Shown here: in pieces, positions 30,980 to 44,900 of the stretch
Layout: each line of letters starts with the position of its first letter
Position numbering within the stretch: the stretch's first letter is position 1
Origin: Branchiostoma lanceolatum
Lineage: Eukaryota > Chordata > Leptocardii > Amphioxiformes > Branchiostomatidae
Length of the DNA stretch: 64,000 bases
Assembly (NCBI RefSeq): GCF_035083965.1
Contig: NC_089735.1
Coordinates: forward strand, 11,716,501-11,780,500
Reading direction: 5' to 3'
Notes under the pieces: model-generated
What the model was told of the DNA's origin: nothing
Databases searched by the model: none
The model's input: only the letters and a program-made list of their open reading frames with translations
Made by a program: the position numbers and the translations under genes

Positions 30980-33900
30980 TCATCGCTTCTTCTCCGGGTA
31001 TTTCTCCCTGTCCCTTTGCGTCAGCTTTTCTATAAGTTCATGGAGAGGAGCAAGTTCTCTCCTCTCGATCAGGTTGAATTCTTGCACAAAGAACACGAAG
31101 TGTTTGAAGGAGGTGTTGAGATGTGCCTCCTCCCCGAGCTGGACCACCTCCTGAAAGTGTTGATGGTAGATGTGCGCGTAGACGCGGAAAAGTCGCTTCA
31201 GGATGGTCTTGGCTATGGAGGCGAAATTCTTTGGGAAAGGCACACCTGTAACAGACAGAAAATCATTATAGTTTGACATGGCCAACAACAGCCTGCATGA
31301 ACAATAAATTCACTTGGCGATGCAAAATCCCAGGGGATTGTACTTATTCCGCAAACACTTTGGATAGCAACTATACATGTATCATATGATTAATCGTTAA
31401 GAATCCTCTGGACATTTACCAAATGGGGCGAAGAACTTAACAGAATAGCTGGCCATAGAGTAACATATTTGCAGGAATGTAGTCAAAAGTCACAGTGATT
31501 TAAAGCTATTAAATCAATCCCCTGATTGAACAAAGTCACGGTCACTATTACATAATGCCTATTTTAACAATAGAACTATGTCTAAATACACAGCTGGTAG
31601 CAGAACACTTCAATACATTCAATCATAGCAAAACAAAGTCCTTCATACCAATTTTGGACGGAAACAATGTTTCATCATCTAGCTGATCCTGTACCCAAGT
31701 CATGAGGTAGTCGATGTACTTGGGTGCTGAGCACTTTATCGGTTTCTTGATGGTGGTGCCATCTGCCCAGTGGTACTCATACCTGGTGGAGAAAATGCAC
31801 ATATTTGTGAGTAATGTCCAACAAACAAAGGACTATATAGTGATCTTTCCTGGCGCCTCAATGAGGCCTAGGAACAGAAAAAGAGTTTCCGGTTACCAGA
31901 CTGACCATAGCAAAAAACTGCCAACCATAGCCTTTCTCTGTGAACCACTGGCAAGGGACATACAACTTTTTATCTAACATCTGACTTTTTGAGTGATGAA
32001 ATTCAAAACAGGCCTAGGATTCAGTAGTCTTGGAAATTTCCATACAGACTTCCTGTATTTCACACCATATTAACAGATAATCCCTACCTACCGACTCCCA
32101 TTTTTTGAGTGAGTAAGCGACTAAGTGTTGAACAAATTAAAGAAATACATGTAACCAAGGCAACCTCCATGATGTTGTAACTGAGTTGGATGTTTTATCG
32201 AGAATGCCACATAGTTCATGTCACTCAGCAAGCCTCATTACAACAGCAACCGTCACTCGGTCAGTCATGTATGGTATGCTGGAATTGTTTTCACAACATT
32301 GGATGTCAAACCTTGCGATAATTACCACATGTTGTTGTTTTACTTTGAGACAACGCTGTGTTGTGTTTTGCGCTATTTCTGATTAGAATGACCAAGTAAC
32401 AAGCTATACTGATGTTTACGTGGCCAATTTTGCACATTTTTGTGACTAATTTTGCTGTCACATCAATCGAATGGTATTTTTGTGACTAAATTTGCTGTCA
32501 CACCAATCAAATGGTAGATAAGTTTACTTTCTGCAATTAGGACATGGTTGTGAGTAATGTTTGCTCATAACCATAACACAAATGAGGACTAAAATAGATG
32601 AAGGTTATCAGATGAAGTAGAAACATTACAGTATAGCTCAGAAATTGCCTTCCTTCCTGACAATCAATTTCACATCATCATGATTGGAACTGAAAATTAC
32701 CCCGTAATTAACCTTAAATGCTGTATACTCTTAAAAGCTCAGACTCAGTCAATCATCATTAACACATACTGTATGTTCATTTTGAATTGGTACAATACAG
32801 TCCATATGTACATGTAAGTGAACAAAACCACACATACACAATCAGATTGTATAGACTGTGGCATGTAGACTAACCTGACAGAAACACATGGTGCCGGTAC
32901 CAATACTTGGCACACTAAACTCTAACATACACACTTTGTTGATATATTGTAATGGCCTGTCGATAATGCATTAAAAACCCTTGCCGGAAGGAAACATTAG
33001 CCTGGCTTCAATTTCACAGATGGAGGCTTGAGGCAGACACCATCTGCTAGATGAAATTACAGTGTGGGGTTCACTGTGGTACAAATTACAGACTGGTTGT
33101 GATATTGTGACATCATAATATGATTCAGGGATAACATTGAGCCCAATGTCAAAGCCGTATAACTATTCACTGTCACAGAGAACTTAAGGTTTGTTTTCAT
33201 CAATTCTTTAATCACATTTTGGCAATAAGAAAGACACTTCATGACATGCATAACGCTTCAAACTTTAAACATTTTGTGAAATGTCGCTTTTCGCACAGAA
33301 CAAAAAACAAGTACATCTTGCCTTTTCTGCTCAACGCATCACGTAACAAAGAAACTAACGGCTTGTACGCATAGTTTGTACTGACCTAAAATCACAGCAT
33401 ATATGTCAGTTCTAAATGCAAAATGTTGTGGATTTTGTCTTGCAATTCGTCTTTCCAATTGTAATTTGCAATTTTCTTACCCTAGCTAAGTTAACGGAGT
33501 GGGAATAATCTCCAAGCAGATGTTGGGGTGGAAGTAGAGCTGTGTAACTAAACAAATTTTAGGTACAGGTACACGGGTTTAGGTCCAGGTCCAGACCTGA
33601 ACCTGTACCTAAACTACTTGTTTGGAAAATGGTAGGTTTTCAAAAAGGACAAAAGTATGTTTGAACCGGTAACAACATAATATTCAATTGTGCTAGGTAT
33701 TATTTTTAAGAAAACAGAGATGAAAACTTGACTCCAGCCTTGCAAATGTGTTTTATGTGCTGGAGTATAGTATAGATGTGGCTTTAGTGCACTGCCACGG
33801 TAATTTCATAGTAACTGGTGTTTTATCTGTCAAAGTGGTCAGGCTTGACCTGATTAGTACCGATTCAGTACACCAGGGTTCAGGTATTTTGGACTTGCAC

Positions 33901-36900
33901 CTAATTGATTGTACCCGGTACTGTATCGGTACAGTGTACCAATACACAGCTCCAGGTGGAAGACTAATGTTTTCTGACTGTAGAGTCAGTTGACATCCAT
34001 TCTCAGGGATGGACACACCTACGACAACGCCAGCAGTCAGAAAACAGTGCAGTCTCCCATACCAACATCTGCTTAGAGATTTGAGGGGAACATCCTTTTG
34101 TTGCTGGAATCGTCTAGCCTCTACCAGGCTCCGGGCGATCGGTGGGAAAATAGTAGAAATCGGCCAAATAGAGTGAATACTTATAGCGAGGGGTAGTCTG
34201 CTATACAGTGTAGATCGCCTATTGAGCTTCCCTGTATAGCGGACTACCCCTGGCTATTCACTCTATTTGGCCGATTTCTACAGTTTAGATCACCTATTGA
34301 GCTTCCCTGTATAGCGGACTACCCCTGGCTATTCACTCTATTTGGCCGATTTCTACTATTTTCCCAGCGATCGCGCGGAGCCTGGTAGAGGCTAGGAATC
34401 GTCCATCATTTTCTCACATCCCAGCACTGACAGAGGAAGAACACAACACCCCTGAAGGAAACTGTAGGTTGCACAGGAAGGAATGTTGAGGCTGGAGTTC
34501 CTCTGTAAACAGTACTTACTTGGGCCCAGCTGACATGACCGGACATCTCTCCTCCGTGCAGTACTCTGTGATAGTGCCGTACAGCATGTTGATTTGGTTG
34601 AAAAAATCAACCGCTGTGAAGGGAATAAAATGAAGAAAACACTGACTTCCTGTCCTGCAAAAGTTTTCATCTCAGTTTTTACTACATGTACATCAACCAA
34701 AAATTAGTTTTTCCCTCCAACTATTGTTAAGTGGAACTCAATGTCACCAAGTACAGGAGAGTCATATTAACTAATCAAGAATAGCTTTAAATGATAGTTG
34801 TAGTTAGCCTTGCAAAGGTTAGGTGTGACAGGTCTTTCAGTGTAATATAACAAGTTGCTGCCGTGATGTGTGCCTGCAAAGCTGGTGTGTTACACTGAAA
34901 AAAAGTTATAAATAGTTGGCTATACAGATACTGATGCACAAATTATTACTTTTAACTCCTTCTGAATTCCTCCTCGGAAAATTCTTATAATCTATGACCA
35001 TCCTTTGGTGCAACACACTTACAGGCACACTGCAATCCTCAATTTGTTTCTGCAAATTAAATACATGTGATGATTTTGAGCTTGCACACTCTATACTAAA
35101 GTACATGTATAACAATATGCAAGAGACAACACATACTATTGACAGCGACCCATTCGTTGAGGTCCTCTCCTTCAGGTAGAACGACAGCCAGCCTGAGGTT
35201 CCCGCTGCCGAGCGTTGCTTCAGCGTGTTTCATCAGGTCATACTGATGGGTTCCTTCTGGGATGTGCTTCTTCGGCTTGAAGGTCTTACTGGACCGACTT
35301 CCGCTAAAAAGAGAAACATTGCATTAGAATGAGAAATCTTCTGTGTTGGAACTATGCCTTTTTATATTGAAAGTTTTAACTTGATTCAACAAAAGAAGAT
35401 AAACACATGCATGACGAAGGATGATACAGATAGCCAAAATTTGGTTAGTCACTTTTTTCTTGTGTTGGATCAGGTTAACTTGCTATATTCTTGTAGTCTT
35501 ATTATCTAACAATAGACTGATTTGAGTACAGAATACTTTTAAAAGGAATCTGACACTGATACAAACAAAGACAAACTTTTTACACATCCAAACCTTTTCC
35601 AGTAATCAAAATTATTTTTTCATCCAAACTTTTTCCAGTAATCAAGATTATTTTTATTACATAGTCAAAAGCCAACTGGTTCTCACAACTACAATCTTAA
35701 AAAAACATTATCACCTGCACCATATAATTAGGAGAGAGACAACACCTAATACCTGCTATTTCTCCTGTTAATCTGCATTTTACAACCCTTTAACTTTTAA
35801 GCTAGCTTTTTAAGCATTTAGCACTGCAAAATTTGAAAATGCAGCAATCAGTAATCAAAACCCCCCTTGTCATATACTACAAAGAAGTACAAGTAGTACA
35901 AAGGTAGAATGTATTGATGACACAACACATAAAACAGGCTAGACTCCAGCCCAAATAAACCTTTTGAATGTCACGGCCAATCAAAACTAAGATTGATAAT
36001 ATAATCAGCCCATGGCATAGAACTAATACACCGTAGCCCTGACCAGGTGAGCTATTCTGTTGCTTTATGGCTCCATTGGCTTCTTTCTAGATTAAATGGC
36101 AAATATAGCATGGTATTTACAATGTACACCTCAGGGCATCATAGACCTATACTTAGCCAATAAACCACAATCCACCATTTGCATCTACACATTTACCTAA
36201 CTTTATAGGAGTTTTATTCAATAGCATAACAATAAAATTTACAGGCAATGCCGAATATGTGAACTCAACTGTTCTCAGCACGTTGTTAAATATTTGTGTT
36301 GCTGTTCATTAAATTACCTTCACTCCGTGGTTGACTATAAATAGCCCAATGTTCACATTCAAACCACAGTCACTGGGTACCTTGTAGTACTGTTTGAATA
36401 GCACACGGCAGTTTACCATTCCTACAATTTACATGTACATCCTAGTTTTACAAAGCTTTGTCTGTTTTAAGATTTTTTTCCTGATCTAGGTGTAAAACAT
36501 AATCATGCAGTGAACTAGCCTTTATTATTCTTTCTGTGAAGTCACGTGCAAGTTGATCAAGGACATAATACACCCTTATAACAAACAATGATTCGGGAGA
36601 TCGAAAGACATGACATCACAGTCCAAAAATGTTTGCATGGGATCAAACTACTAGGTCACCTTCTCAACACCTGAACAATGGGGGCTTGTAGTCAGTGAAG
36701 GAACCAAATTTCAAGGGAAGCCCAAATTGTTGATGTAATTCTCAGGGTTGTAACAACAGCGGATGAGTAAGATGTTGTGTGGGACTTCAAAGGAAGTACG
36801 CCTTCGGACTCCACCCACATTCCACATTCTGCACCAGGTGACCTCATTCAAACAACTTCATTCTCCTATTCCTCATTTTGTGTCCGACAGTTGGGGACAG

Positions 36901-38092
36901 GCCTTGCTATGAACAGAGTAACAGCAGGCTATACATCGGTTAGTTACAGGCCTCTCCATCTTAATAAATGTGATCAAAGCGGTCCTTTCCACGCGACAGA
37001 TGTGACCGTATCCACACTGCCTATTAGCATTAAGGGCACCACTCTTCCGAGCATGTGATGTCAATGGCAGGCCGCAATAACACAGGACACAGCTACTGGC
37101 TGGTAGTGCTCTTACCATATAATGTACACACATTTCAACTGCTCTACTCTAACAACCATATGTCCATAGAGGTTTGGACTGACTCTCCTATGAAGCGAAA
37201 ACTGGGATCTACGCACATTGAAAACTGAGCTACTGTAAGAACTTGCACGTTTAAAACTTAAAATTACTATGTATTACATGCCTAGAAGTAATAGACATGA
37301 TACTCTTATCCTATGCAATACAACTTGAAACCTTTCATGGCTAAATTATTCAGTGAATAAAAGATTGAAACTAAATTTTGGGAAAACGGCCCTAAGTAAG
37401 ATTAAGTCTTTAAGAAGGGACAAGGCAAAAATATTATAACAGTTCCGGGATTTTAGTTAAATATTTACACTAAGTGTAATTTTGATATTTCAGCCTACAT
37501 TAGACCAGTTAGAAAAACTGTTTTCTTGTACTTGTAGGAAAGAATAGCCTAAAACCAAGGATGTTTGTATGAGAAGGATGTTGAGTAGACATGACACTTC
37601 TGACCTATGTGTCACACGACTTGCAAAGTAAACAAAACTCGGACAAGAAAACTTTGAAGGACTGACAGCGGTAATTTTGCATATCTATGTAACACAGCGC
37701 AAGAAAAATGGAGGTCTATGACATCAAAGATTATCAGATCGTGCGTGAAAAGAGATAAATAAGGAGATAAGCGTGTTTGTGTGTACAACTGTACAAACTT
37801 TACAGACAACACTCTGAGTAGGTTTCAACGGAACAACATAGCGATCGCGATGTAAACAAACTCCTAAAATATTATACCTTCGCCAAAATAAACAGCGACC
37901 CATATTTCTACCCAAGTCATACAAACATAGATATGATCAAAGCACTTAATATTTAGCTTCGTTAAACTGTGGACTAATTAATTGGCCAAAGCCGCAACGA
38001 CTAATTGGATTTGTCCTGGTTTTACAAACATCACCGGGGGTCGGTTGAGGACAAGGGGAACTTGAATATGATACTTACAAAAGGAAGCTCAT
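30980..38092 (-). CDS. MOB1: MOB kinase activator 1 (MOB1A/B orthologue), 224 aa, complete
   Basis: Hippo-pathway adaptor that binds and activates LATS and NDR kinases, cytosolic and at centrosomes (family knowledge). Coding exons on the minus strand: 38092-38079, 35303-35137, 34613-34520, 31782-31649, 31245-30980, total 675 nt, all GT-AG and in phase. The first exon encodes only MSFL plus two bases. Zinc ligands C79, C84, H161 and H166 fall at the same numbers as in human MOB1A. The MST1/2 phosphorylation sites T12 (SSKTFKPKK) and T35 (HAEATLGSG) are kept. Hallmarks [17 protein letters not shown] and [12 protein letters not shown] are present. The C-terminus is eight residues longer than in human (ends [11 protein letters not shown]). 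Head-to-head with RP9, tail-to-tail with the Piwi gene. Confidence 0.95.
33540..33970. repeat. gacctg/caggt-rich repeat, relative of 16564-17012
   Basis: Many words such as ggtccaggtccagacctgaa and acctgtacctaaac occur in MOB1 intron 4. It shares its vocabulary with the element in Piwi intron 11. Boundaries are not clear. Confidence 0.4.
34115..34394. mobile_element. Foldback element with 9-bp target duplication (Mutator-like)
   Basis: The left end tagcctctaccaggctccg and the right end cggagcctggtagaggcta are exact inverses; the inverted repeat continues for about 100 bp through the block ggccaaatagagtgaata. Flanked by ggaatcgtc at 34106-34114 and 34395-34403, a 9-bp duplication as in Mutator/MULE elements. 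A block of about 70 bp of the right arm (ctgtatagcggactacccct) is duplicated in tandem. In MOB1 intron 3-4 (between coding exons 34520-34613 and 31649-31782). A relative is at 62594-62770. Confidence 0.8.
34820..34934 (+). repeat. aagctggtgtgttac repeat, copy 1
   Basis: Shares tcagtgtaatataac, cgtgcctgc(a/g)aagctgg and gtgtgttac with 45080-45197 over about 115 bp in the same order. The family is not identified; it lies in the MOB1 intron just 5' of the 34520-34613 exon on plus coordinates. Confidence 0.6.
35304..38078 (-). other. MOB1 intron 1
   Basis: A 2.8-kb intron between the tiny first coding exon and the second. AT-rich; no exon, SINE or inverted-repeat element that I can support. Confidence 0.7.
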
Positions 38093-38941
38093 CTTGACGA
38101 AATTCGCCTTGCCGAACGCGATGATTGCAAATTCCCACGATGTATATCCTTGAGAAGGCCCCTATATTGAAGAAGACGTGTAACGATGACCGATGGCGCC
38201 GATATTTGGACGATAATCCAGTTAGGTTGTCAGCTGTTGTGCTTTCCCCTTTTTCCAAAATGTCTGACTGAACGGACGTCTCGCACAGTCTCGCTTTCCT
38301 GGGAAATCTCGCGTGAGGTGGATCACCCTAACTTTCGGTGATTACATTTAGAAAAAGGGGATGTATCATCTTGTGTAATATTACTTTTCTCAATCCCTAC
38401 TTTTTCATCATTCAAAGGTATTTATTTTGTATATCATTTATTTTAGACTTAGATATGCATTAAAATTTTGTTAGAGAAGGGTAGTTTTATTGTATATTTC
38501 TTATGACTAATAATTCGGAAACCCCTTGAATCGTATAATCTTGGAAGATGCCTTCAAAATGGAGGAGAAGTGAACTGATATGAGTGTTGGTAGCGGTGTC
38601 GTTCCCAGCTCCTCCAACAAATAATTGGGACTCGCACGAACAACTAAAGGTCTGTAAAATATTTGCGAGGTACAGTACATCTCCAGCTTTTCCAAACAGG
38701 TCATTTTCAACACTTTCTGCGAAGTACCTAGCTAGCTAATCATTTTGCCCAGCCAAGTAGTGTTTCAAGTTGTTTGTTATTTAGTTCCCAAATATGAGAT
38801 TGTTTTGATTCTAGTCGGAGGTTTGGACATCTTTCTGCTTTAACATACAGTATTGAGTTCCTGTAGACTTCCTCATAATAGCAGCTAGCAACCAGAATGC
38901 CTCTAACATTTAATTTTTTATTAAACTTCTTCTCTTCTCAG
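38093..38941. promoter_or_regulatory. Bidirectional promoter region of MOB1 (minus) and RP9 (plus)
   Basis: The MOB1 start codon is at 38092 on the minus strand, and the RP9 start codon at 38961 is preceded by an acceptor AG at 38940-38941. An RP9 non-coding first exon must therefore lie in this interval. It is not located with confidence. No TATA box stands out. Confidence 0.45.
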
Positions 38942-38960
38942 GTGACAACAGGTTTTCATC

Positions 38961-41900
38961 ATGCCCAAAGACAAGAAGAACAAGAAAGAAAAGAAGAAGA
39001 AACACAGAGACAAAGCTGTGGTGGAGGTACGCAAACATGTGACAACCTTCTACGAACAAGCCCCTCCAGGTAAGGGAACGGGTTTTTTTCGCGTGAAGAA
39101 TGTTCGTGTACGCGTGGAAAATTTTCGCGTGGAAAATTTGAAATGGAGAATATATATTTATAGGTTCAAAATATCAAAGTAATTTTATCATCAAAATTTT
39201 TCTCCCTTGGGAATAAGCTAGTTCGGAGTTGCTACTACGCATGTGCAGTGTCAAAGGTGAAGGCCCCCGCGACGAAAACAAGACCCGTCTGGGCGTTGTT
39301 ATGCAAATCTAGACAATGTGGAGGCGAGCACTGTTTCCGTCGCGGGGGCCTTCACCTTTGACACTGCACATGCGTAGTAGCAACTCCGAACTAGCTTATA
39401 GACTTGAGTCCCTTGGGAATCAACTTGTTTTTTTATATTTTTTAAATTTCAAAAATCCTTTGAAATTTTTTGGGTGTGAAACCTTAGACTTGTAAACCTT
39501 CAATTCCCTTCTCAACTAATTAGCGTATTTTAACGAGCAAATGATCAAAATTACAGGCAAACTTTTTCCCTGCATGGGTGTGGGCAGGGTTTGGTGTGGT
39601 TTGGTGTGTGCTATTCCCAAGGGACTCAAGTCTATTCCCAAGGGAGAAATATTTTGATGATGAAATTACTTTGATTTTTTGAACCTATAGATAAATTCTC
39701 CATTTAAAATTTTCCACGCGAAAATTTTCCACGCGAACGCGAAAATTCTTAACGCGAACAAAACCCCAACCCCCAGGTAAGATGTGTGACTTCTAGTACT
39801 CTGGTATCAAAGAGGAATTTTGTATAGGATTGTTGTTAGGTTCATTTCATCAAGGCCTTAACCTTCTTCCTGCTGATGTAGCCTTTTGGCATGGAATTTG
39901 TATTGGTTACAGGGTTGTATGCAGCAGGGAGAAGGTTAAAAGTGTTTGACATGGTATCGGGGCGTTTCAGCACCTTGACAGCTCAGCCCCTAGCCAATCA
40001 CATGGTTAGGGTTTAAAGAGTTAACTTCCTTTTGATGGCAAAATATCTATAAAAAAAGTTAAAAAAGGAAAGTTATCTCGAACCAGTTTAGCTCAAATGA
40101 ACTCAATGAACAGATGAGCTAATCTTCCACTGGTCATGACAGAGAGGACAGACGCTATGTACAGTATTTACAGGTTCATTGTACCTGGGAAATACCCCTA
40201 GCTCTTTTCGACAAGCAGAATGAACAGTGGACCACGACTTAATGTCCCGTACTAAGGACTGCGACCCTTTCCGGTAGCGTGCATGTCGGGTGAGCGACAC
40301 AGCCGGGATTGAACCCGGGGCTTCTAGTTCCAAAGACAAGATCGCTAACCACTGAACTAGGCATGCTGTCCTAGGCAATGTGCTGGATCGTCCTGATTGG
40401 CTAGGGGCTGAACAGGACTGTCAGGGTGCCGAAAAATATCATTGCTACATGTGGTTGAGAAGTAAAAATAAAATATTGCAGCATATTAAGGGAGCACACC
40501 CCAGTTTATTTGGGGTTTCAATTGGAGGCTGCGCACCCTGCAGTCTAGGTACTGTCTCTTCCAGGGAAGTATTCCGAAGTAAATCAACTGTGTATGGGAT
40601 GAAAGCCTATCCCTTCCGCTACAGGACCAGCTGAGTTCTGTTTCTTCTACCTCTCTGATTTTGGTAAATCAGGAGACAAAAACATAATTTTCACGTCAAA
40701 AATGATGGTCAAATTTTGGCACTTTTGTGTAGGATAAAACTCGTAGAAAAAATTTCTGGGTAGAAACGACTGATGTTGTCAGAAAGAGCAAAACCTAGCG
40801 TACAGTCGAGCCAATTATAAAGAAAATCCTAGTACTTAGATTTCTTTAATCATCCACGGCGCGAGGCATGTCAGCATGACCCACAGAACGCAACAAAGGT
40901 CAATCCCGGGCCAAGGGACATTTCACCATCAACGCGGATGGATATCCGGAAGCAAGGCTCAGATCGAAACGAAATTTTCACCCAAAACACACCAATTCAT
41001 ACGCTTTTCAGCCATGCTAGTATCTAATATCAGTTCGAAGCACATTATGAGAAATCTAAACTCAAACCCAGCCCTCGAAACCCTTTCGTCACTTTTTTGT
41101 CGGGCACTTCCGTGGACCCCGGTCGCGGAAGAACTGGGGTGTGCACCGTTAATATATGCAAATTATGATTTATATTGTCTATGACTTAAAAGAGTTATCA
41201 CCTATCAGCATGCGAAGTTTGAGTTGTCTGCGACTTTTCTTTCTTGAGTTACAGGTGGTTGAAAGTTACCGTGTCGGAAGGCTGATTTTGTCCTTCTGGG
41301 CCTCGGTACCATTCAAGGCGCATAATAGCAATTACGTCACAATGGTAGCTTCCACTTGAAGACGATTTTTTCCATAAATTCATGCTTAATGAACAGGTAT
41401 TGCAGTAGAAAGGCATGTCAGTGAGGCGCTCTTGTGATGGAGGAGGCTTTCTTTCTATTTCTGACTAGAATAAACGCTACAAACCGCCTAGAACATAGTT
41501 GACTTCATGACGTCACAATGACTTTCACTTGCCTGTCTTTTCCATTGAGAACAGTGCCGTTTATATAAGTTCCGTACTTCTACGGGAAGCAGTTAGAATT
41601 TTAATTTTGGGCGTCAACTGATAGAGAATAGACCTAGCCTCATTACCCAAGTGTTTTCGTAGCCAAGATTTCTTTTATTTTGTAGAAAAACGAACTTACA
41701 TGATGTATCTTTGGTTAGGATGGCGGTCTGAGCCGCACTTCTAACAGCTATAAAGGTATAAACGGGCATCTGCTGAGAAAAGGCTGTACAAATTGGTGTC
41801 GGTCTCGGTGCGATAAACAAGCCTAGGGATGTATCTTCTGATTTGTGCGACTTATTTGCATGAATGTTGTAAACTAGCGCGACAGCGAACTTGACACTGG

Positions 41901-44900
41901 ATTGGGCAGGAAAGTACGAGAATGACTTCATCAAAGGCTTTTTTCATTGAAAAGCATCTGCTACTTGATGCAGGAGCGACTATTAAACAAAACATATGCA
42001 ATATCCCAGTGCCCCTGTAGTAGAGCAATGCAAAAAACAATGTTTTGGTAAATGTTACGTCATCAATGTTCAGGAAACACACTTTGAAGGCTGTTTGGCC
42101 GTGTTCTAGGGGGGGGGGGGGCGTGGGAGGGGGGCAAATCAGCACATTGTATGACATTATATAACCATATTAAAACTTGCGAAATCCGAAATTTTTTCGA
42201 CCAGGTTGGGTCCGGGCTACACAGTTTCCCGGGAAAAATGCAATTTGTTGGCTGTTATGGTCAGTATTTTTTGCAGGACGGGTCCGTTTAAGGGAGCACA
42301 CCCCAGTTTATTTGGGGTTTCAATTGGAGGCTGCGCACCCTGCAGTCTAGGTACTGTCTCTTCCAGGGAAGTATTCCGAAGTAAATCAACTGTGTATGGG
42401 ATGAAAGCCTATCCCTTCCGCTACAGGACCAGCTGAGTTCTGTTTCTTCTACCTCTCTGATTTTGGTAAATCAGGAGACAAAAACATAATTTTCACGTCA
42501 AAAATGATGGTCAAATTTTGGCACTTTTGTGTAGGATAAAACTCGTAGAAAAAATTTCTGGGTAGAAACGACTGATGTTGTCAGAAAGAGCAAAACCTAG
42601 CGTACAGTCGAGCCAATTATAAAGAAAATTCTAGTACTTAGATTTCTTTAATCATCCACGGCGCGAGGCATGTCAGCATGACCCACAGAACGCAACAAAG
42701 GTCAATCCCGGGCCAAGGGACATTTCACCATCAACACGGATGGATATCCGGAAGCAAGGCTCAGATCGAAACGAAATTTTCACCCAGAACACACCAATTC
42801 ATACGCTTTTCAGCCATGCTAGTATCTAATATCAGTTCGAAGCACATTATGAGAAATCTAAACTCAAACCCAGCCCTCGAAACCCTTTCGTCACTTTTTT
42901 GTCGGGCACTTCCGTGGACCCCGGTCGCGGAAGAACTGGGGTGTGCACCGTTAAGTTGAAAAAGAAGAAGTATAATGGAACTAATACAACGATTTTTTTG
43001 TCAATGTCTAGGACTTATCAAAGAAAATGAGGAAAAGCCTGAGGACTGCATCCCAGACTTACCCCAGAACCAGCATGCCCGAGACTTCCTGGCCCACGCC
43101 CCCACCAAGGGACTCTGGATGCCACTGGGGAAGGAGGTGAAGGTCATGAAGTGCTGGAGATGTAAGAATTATGGACACAGGTTTGTTTGAACCTTTGTTT
43201 ATTCATGATAAGCTCAAATCGGCATGCAGGCCGCTTTTCATTGACCTGGTCATTTAGAATTGTATCAAGATTGTACTAGTATGTTGAAACACTTTTGTAC
43301 TAAGAACGGAATTCGGATAACATGTATGTTGTAACATAATCAGTGAGCTTCTTACTGAATAAAATCATCATCATCATCATCATCATGAGGGAAGAGGTAA
43401 GGGTCAGATACAATATAACAGAGATACACAGTCAGGTCGGTACTCTGTAGTGATTTTGGTAAAGTGCATTTTACTATTTTTAGTCTTGAAATGCGACTTG
43501 TGATCAACAGCACTGCATCCTCTTGCCTTGGTGAATATTTAGCGACTTGTAGTTCATGTACTAACATAGGTAATTCTGACTGCATGTGAATAGATGATTT
43601 GTAACTATTACATTACTAGCACGGCTGTCACCAGCCTTACATTTTTTTTCCGTCCCACTCATTTGTTTGGGAGCCCAAGTTGTTGATTTTCGTTGTTACA
43701 TTTGTCTTTTCAACCTTACAAAAATATATTTCCATCAATTTCATGTCAAAAAGTTCAAATATTTTAAGTAAGTTTCCGTTCTAGGATAGAGGGACAGATT
43801 ATGGAGACAGCCCTGTCCTACATGTATGTTGAGATCAATAGATTTTCAGTAAAGTGTTAAGTGGTTTACTTTAGACAAAAGAAGGCTTTAGAATTAGGTT
43901 CATAACTATGGCAGTTATGTGGTATAAGTGTGACATGAATTGTGTATGTTTTGTACATGTATTTGTGATAAGATTTTGGAGGGTGTGTATGTGTTTTAAG
44001 TATAGCATGCTTGTTCAGGCTGTGTGTGTGTATTAAGTATGACCTGGTTCTGTTGACAGGACGGGAGATCGTGAATGTCCCCTCTTCATCAGTGGGAACA
44101 CCCAGATCGAACAGTTCCGAGTCTTACATGAGGACCCCATGTATGGCTACATCAAGGTAATCACACACTATTTCCATTCATTTGTTTCCATAACTGGTAA
44201 GTGGCCTTCAGGCTGCATAAGACTAGACAGTAAGGTTTGACCCACCCACACCATGACAAACCTCTACTCTTTTCGATAAGTGTTATTATATCTTTAACAT
44301 TCTCAAGGTGTAGCTCTCCTCAAACACAGGGGTTCCGTCTTTATGTCCCATTCAAAAGGACATCTCATAAAACACCAAAGCTAGGCACTCATTTTGAGGT
44401 GAGTGAGAAAATAGTTGTGAAATGTGTTTCCTAAGGGCACAACGTTGGGGACGGCCAAACATTCGAACCTACAAGATTCTTAGTAAGTCAACAATCCTAA
44501 CCACCATGCCACGGGAAGTTTTTTGAGCTGAAGATTTTAACATGCAAGAGGTTTACAGTCCAAAAGCAGGTTTGTCTATTGATCAAAGGACATGTCTAAT
44601 AACTGGCTCTATCTTTCAGGAAACAAAGGAAAAAGAAAAGGAGGACAGGATACAACAGCTGAAGGCTCTCCTAGATTCGTCATCCTCAGATTCAGACAGC
44701 TCAAGCTCTGAAGATTCGTCCAAACACAGGAAAAAGAAGAAGAAACACAAGAAGAAGCACAAGAAACATTTAAAGAAATCTAGAGATTCTAGTGACGAGT
44801 CTAGCGACAGTGAATCACAGGGAAAACAGAAGAAGAAACGTAAGCACAGCACAAGTGCAAAGGACTACTCAAGTGAGGAGGATCGCAGAAAGAGAAGGAG

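Noticed and set aside
44616..44852. Minus-strand frame rich in Phe/Cys/Leu
   Set aside because: Antisense shadow of the Lys/Ser-rich RP9 tail.
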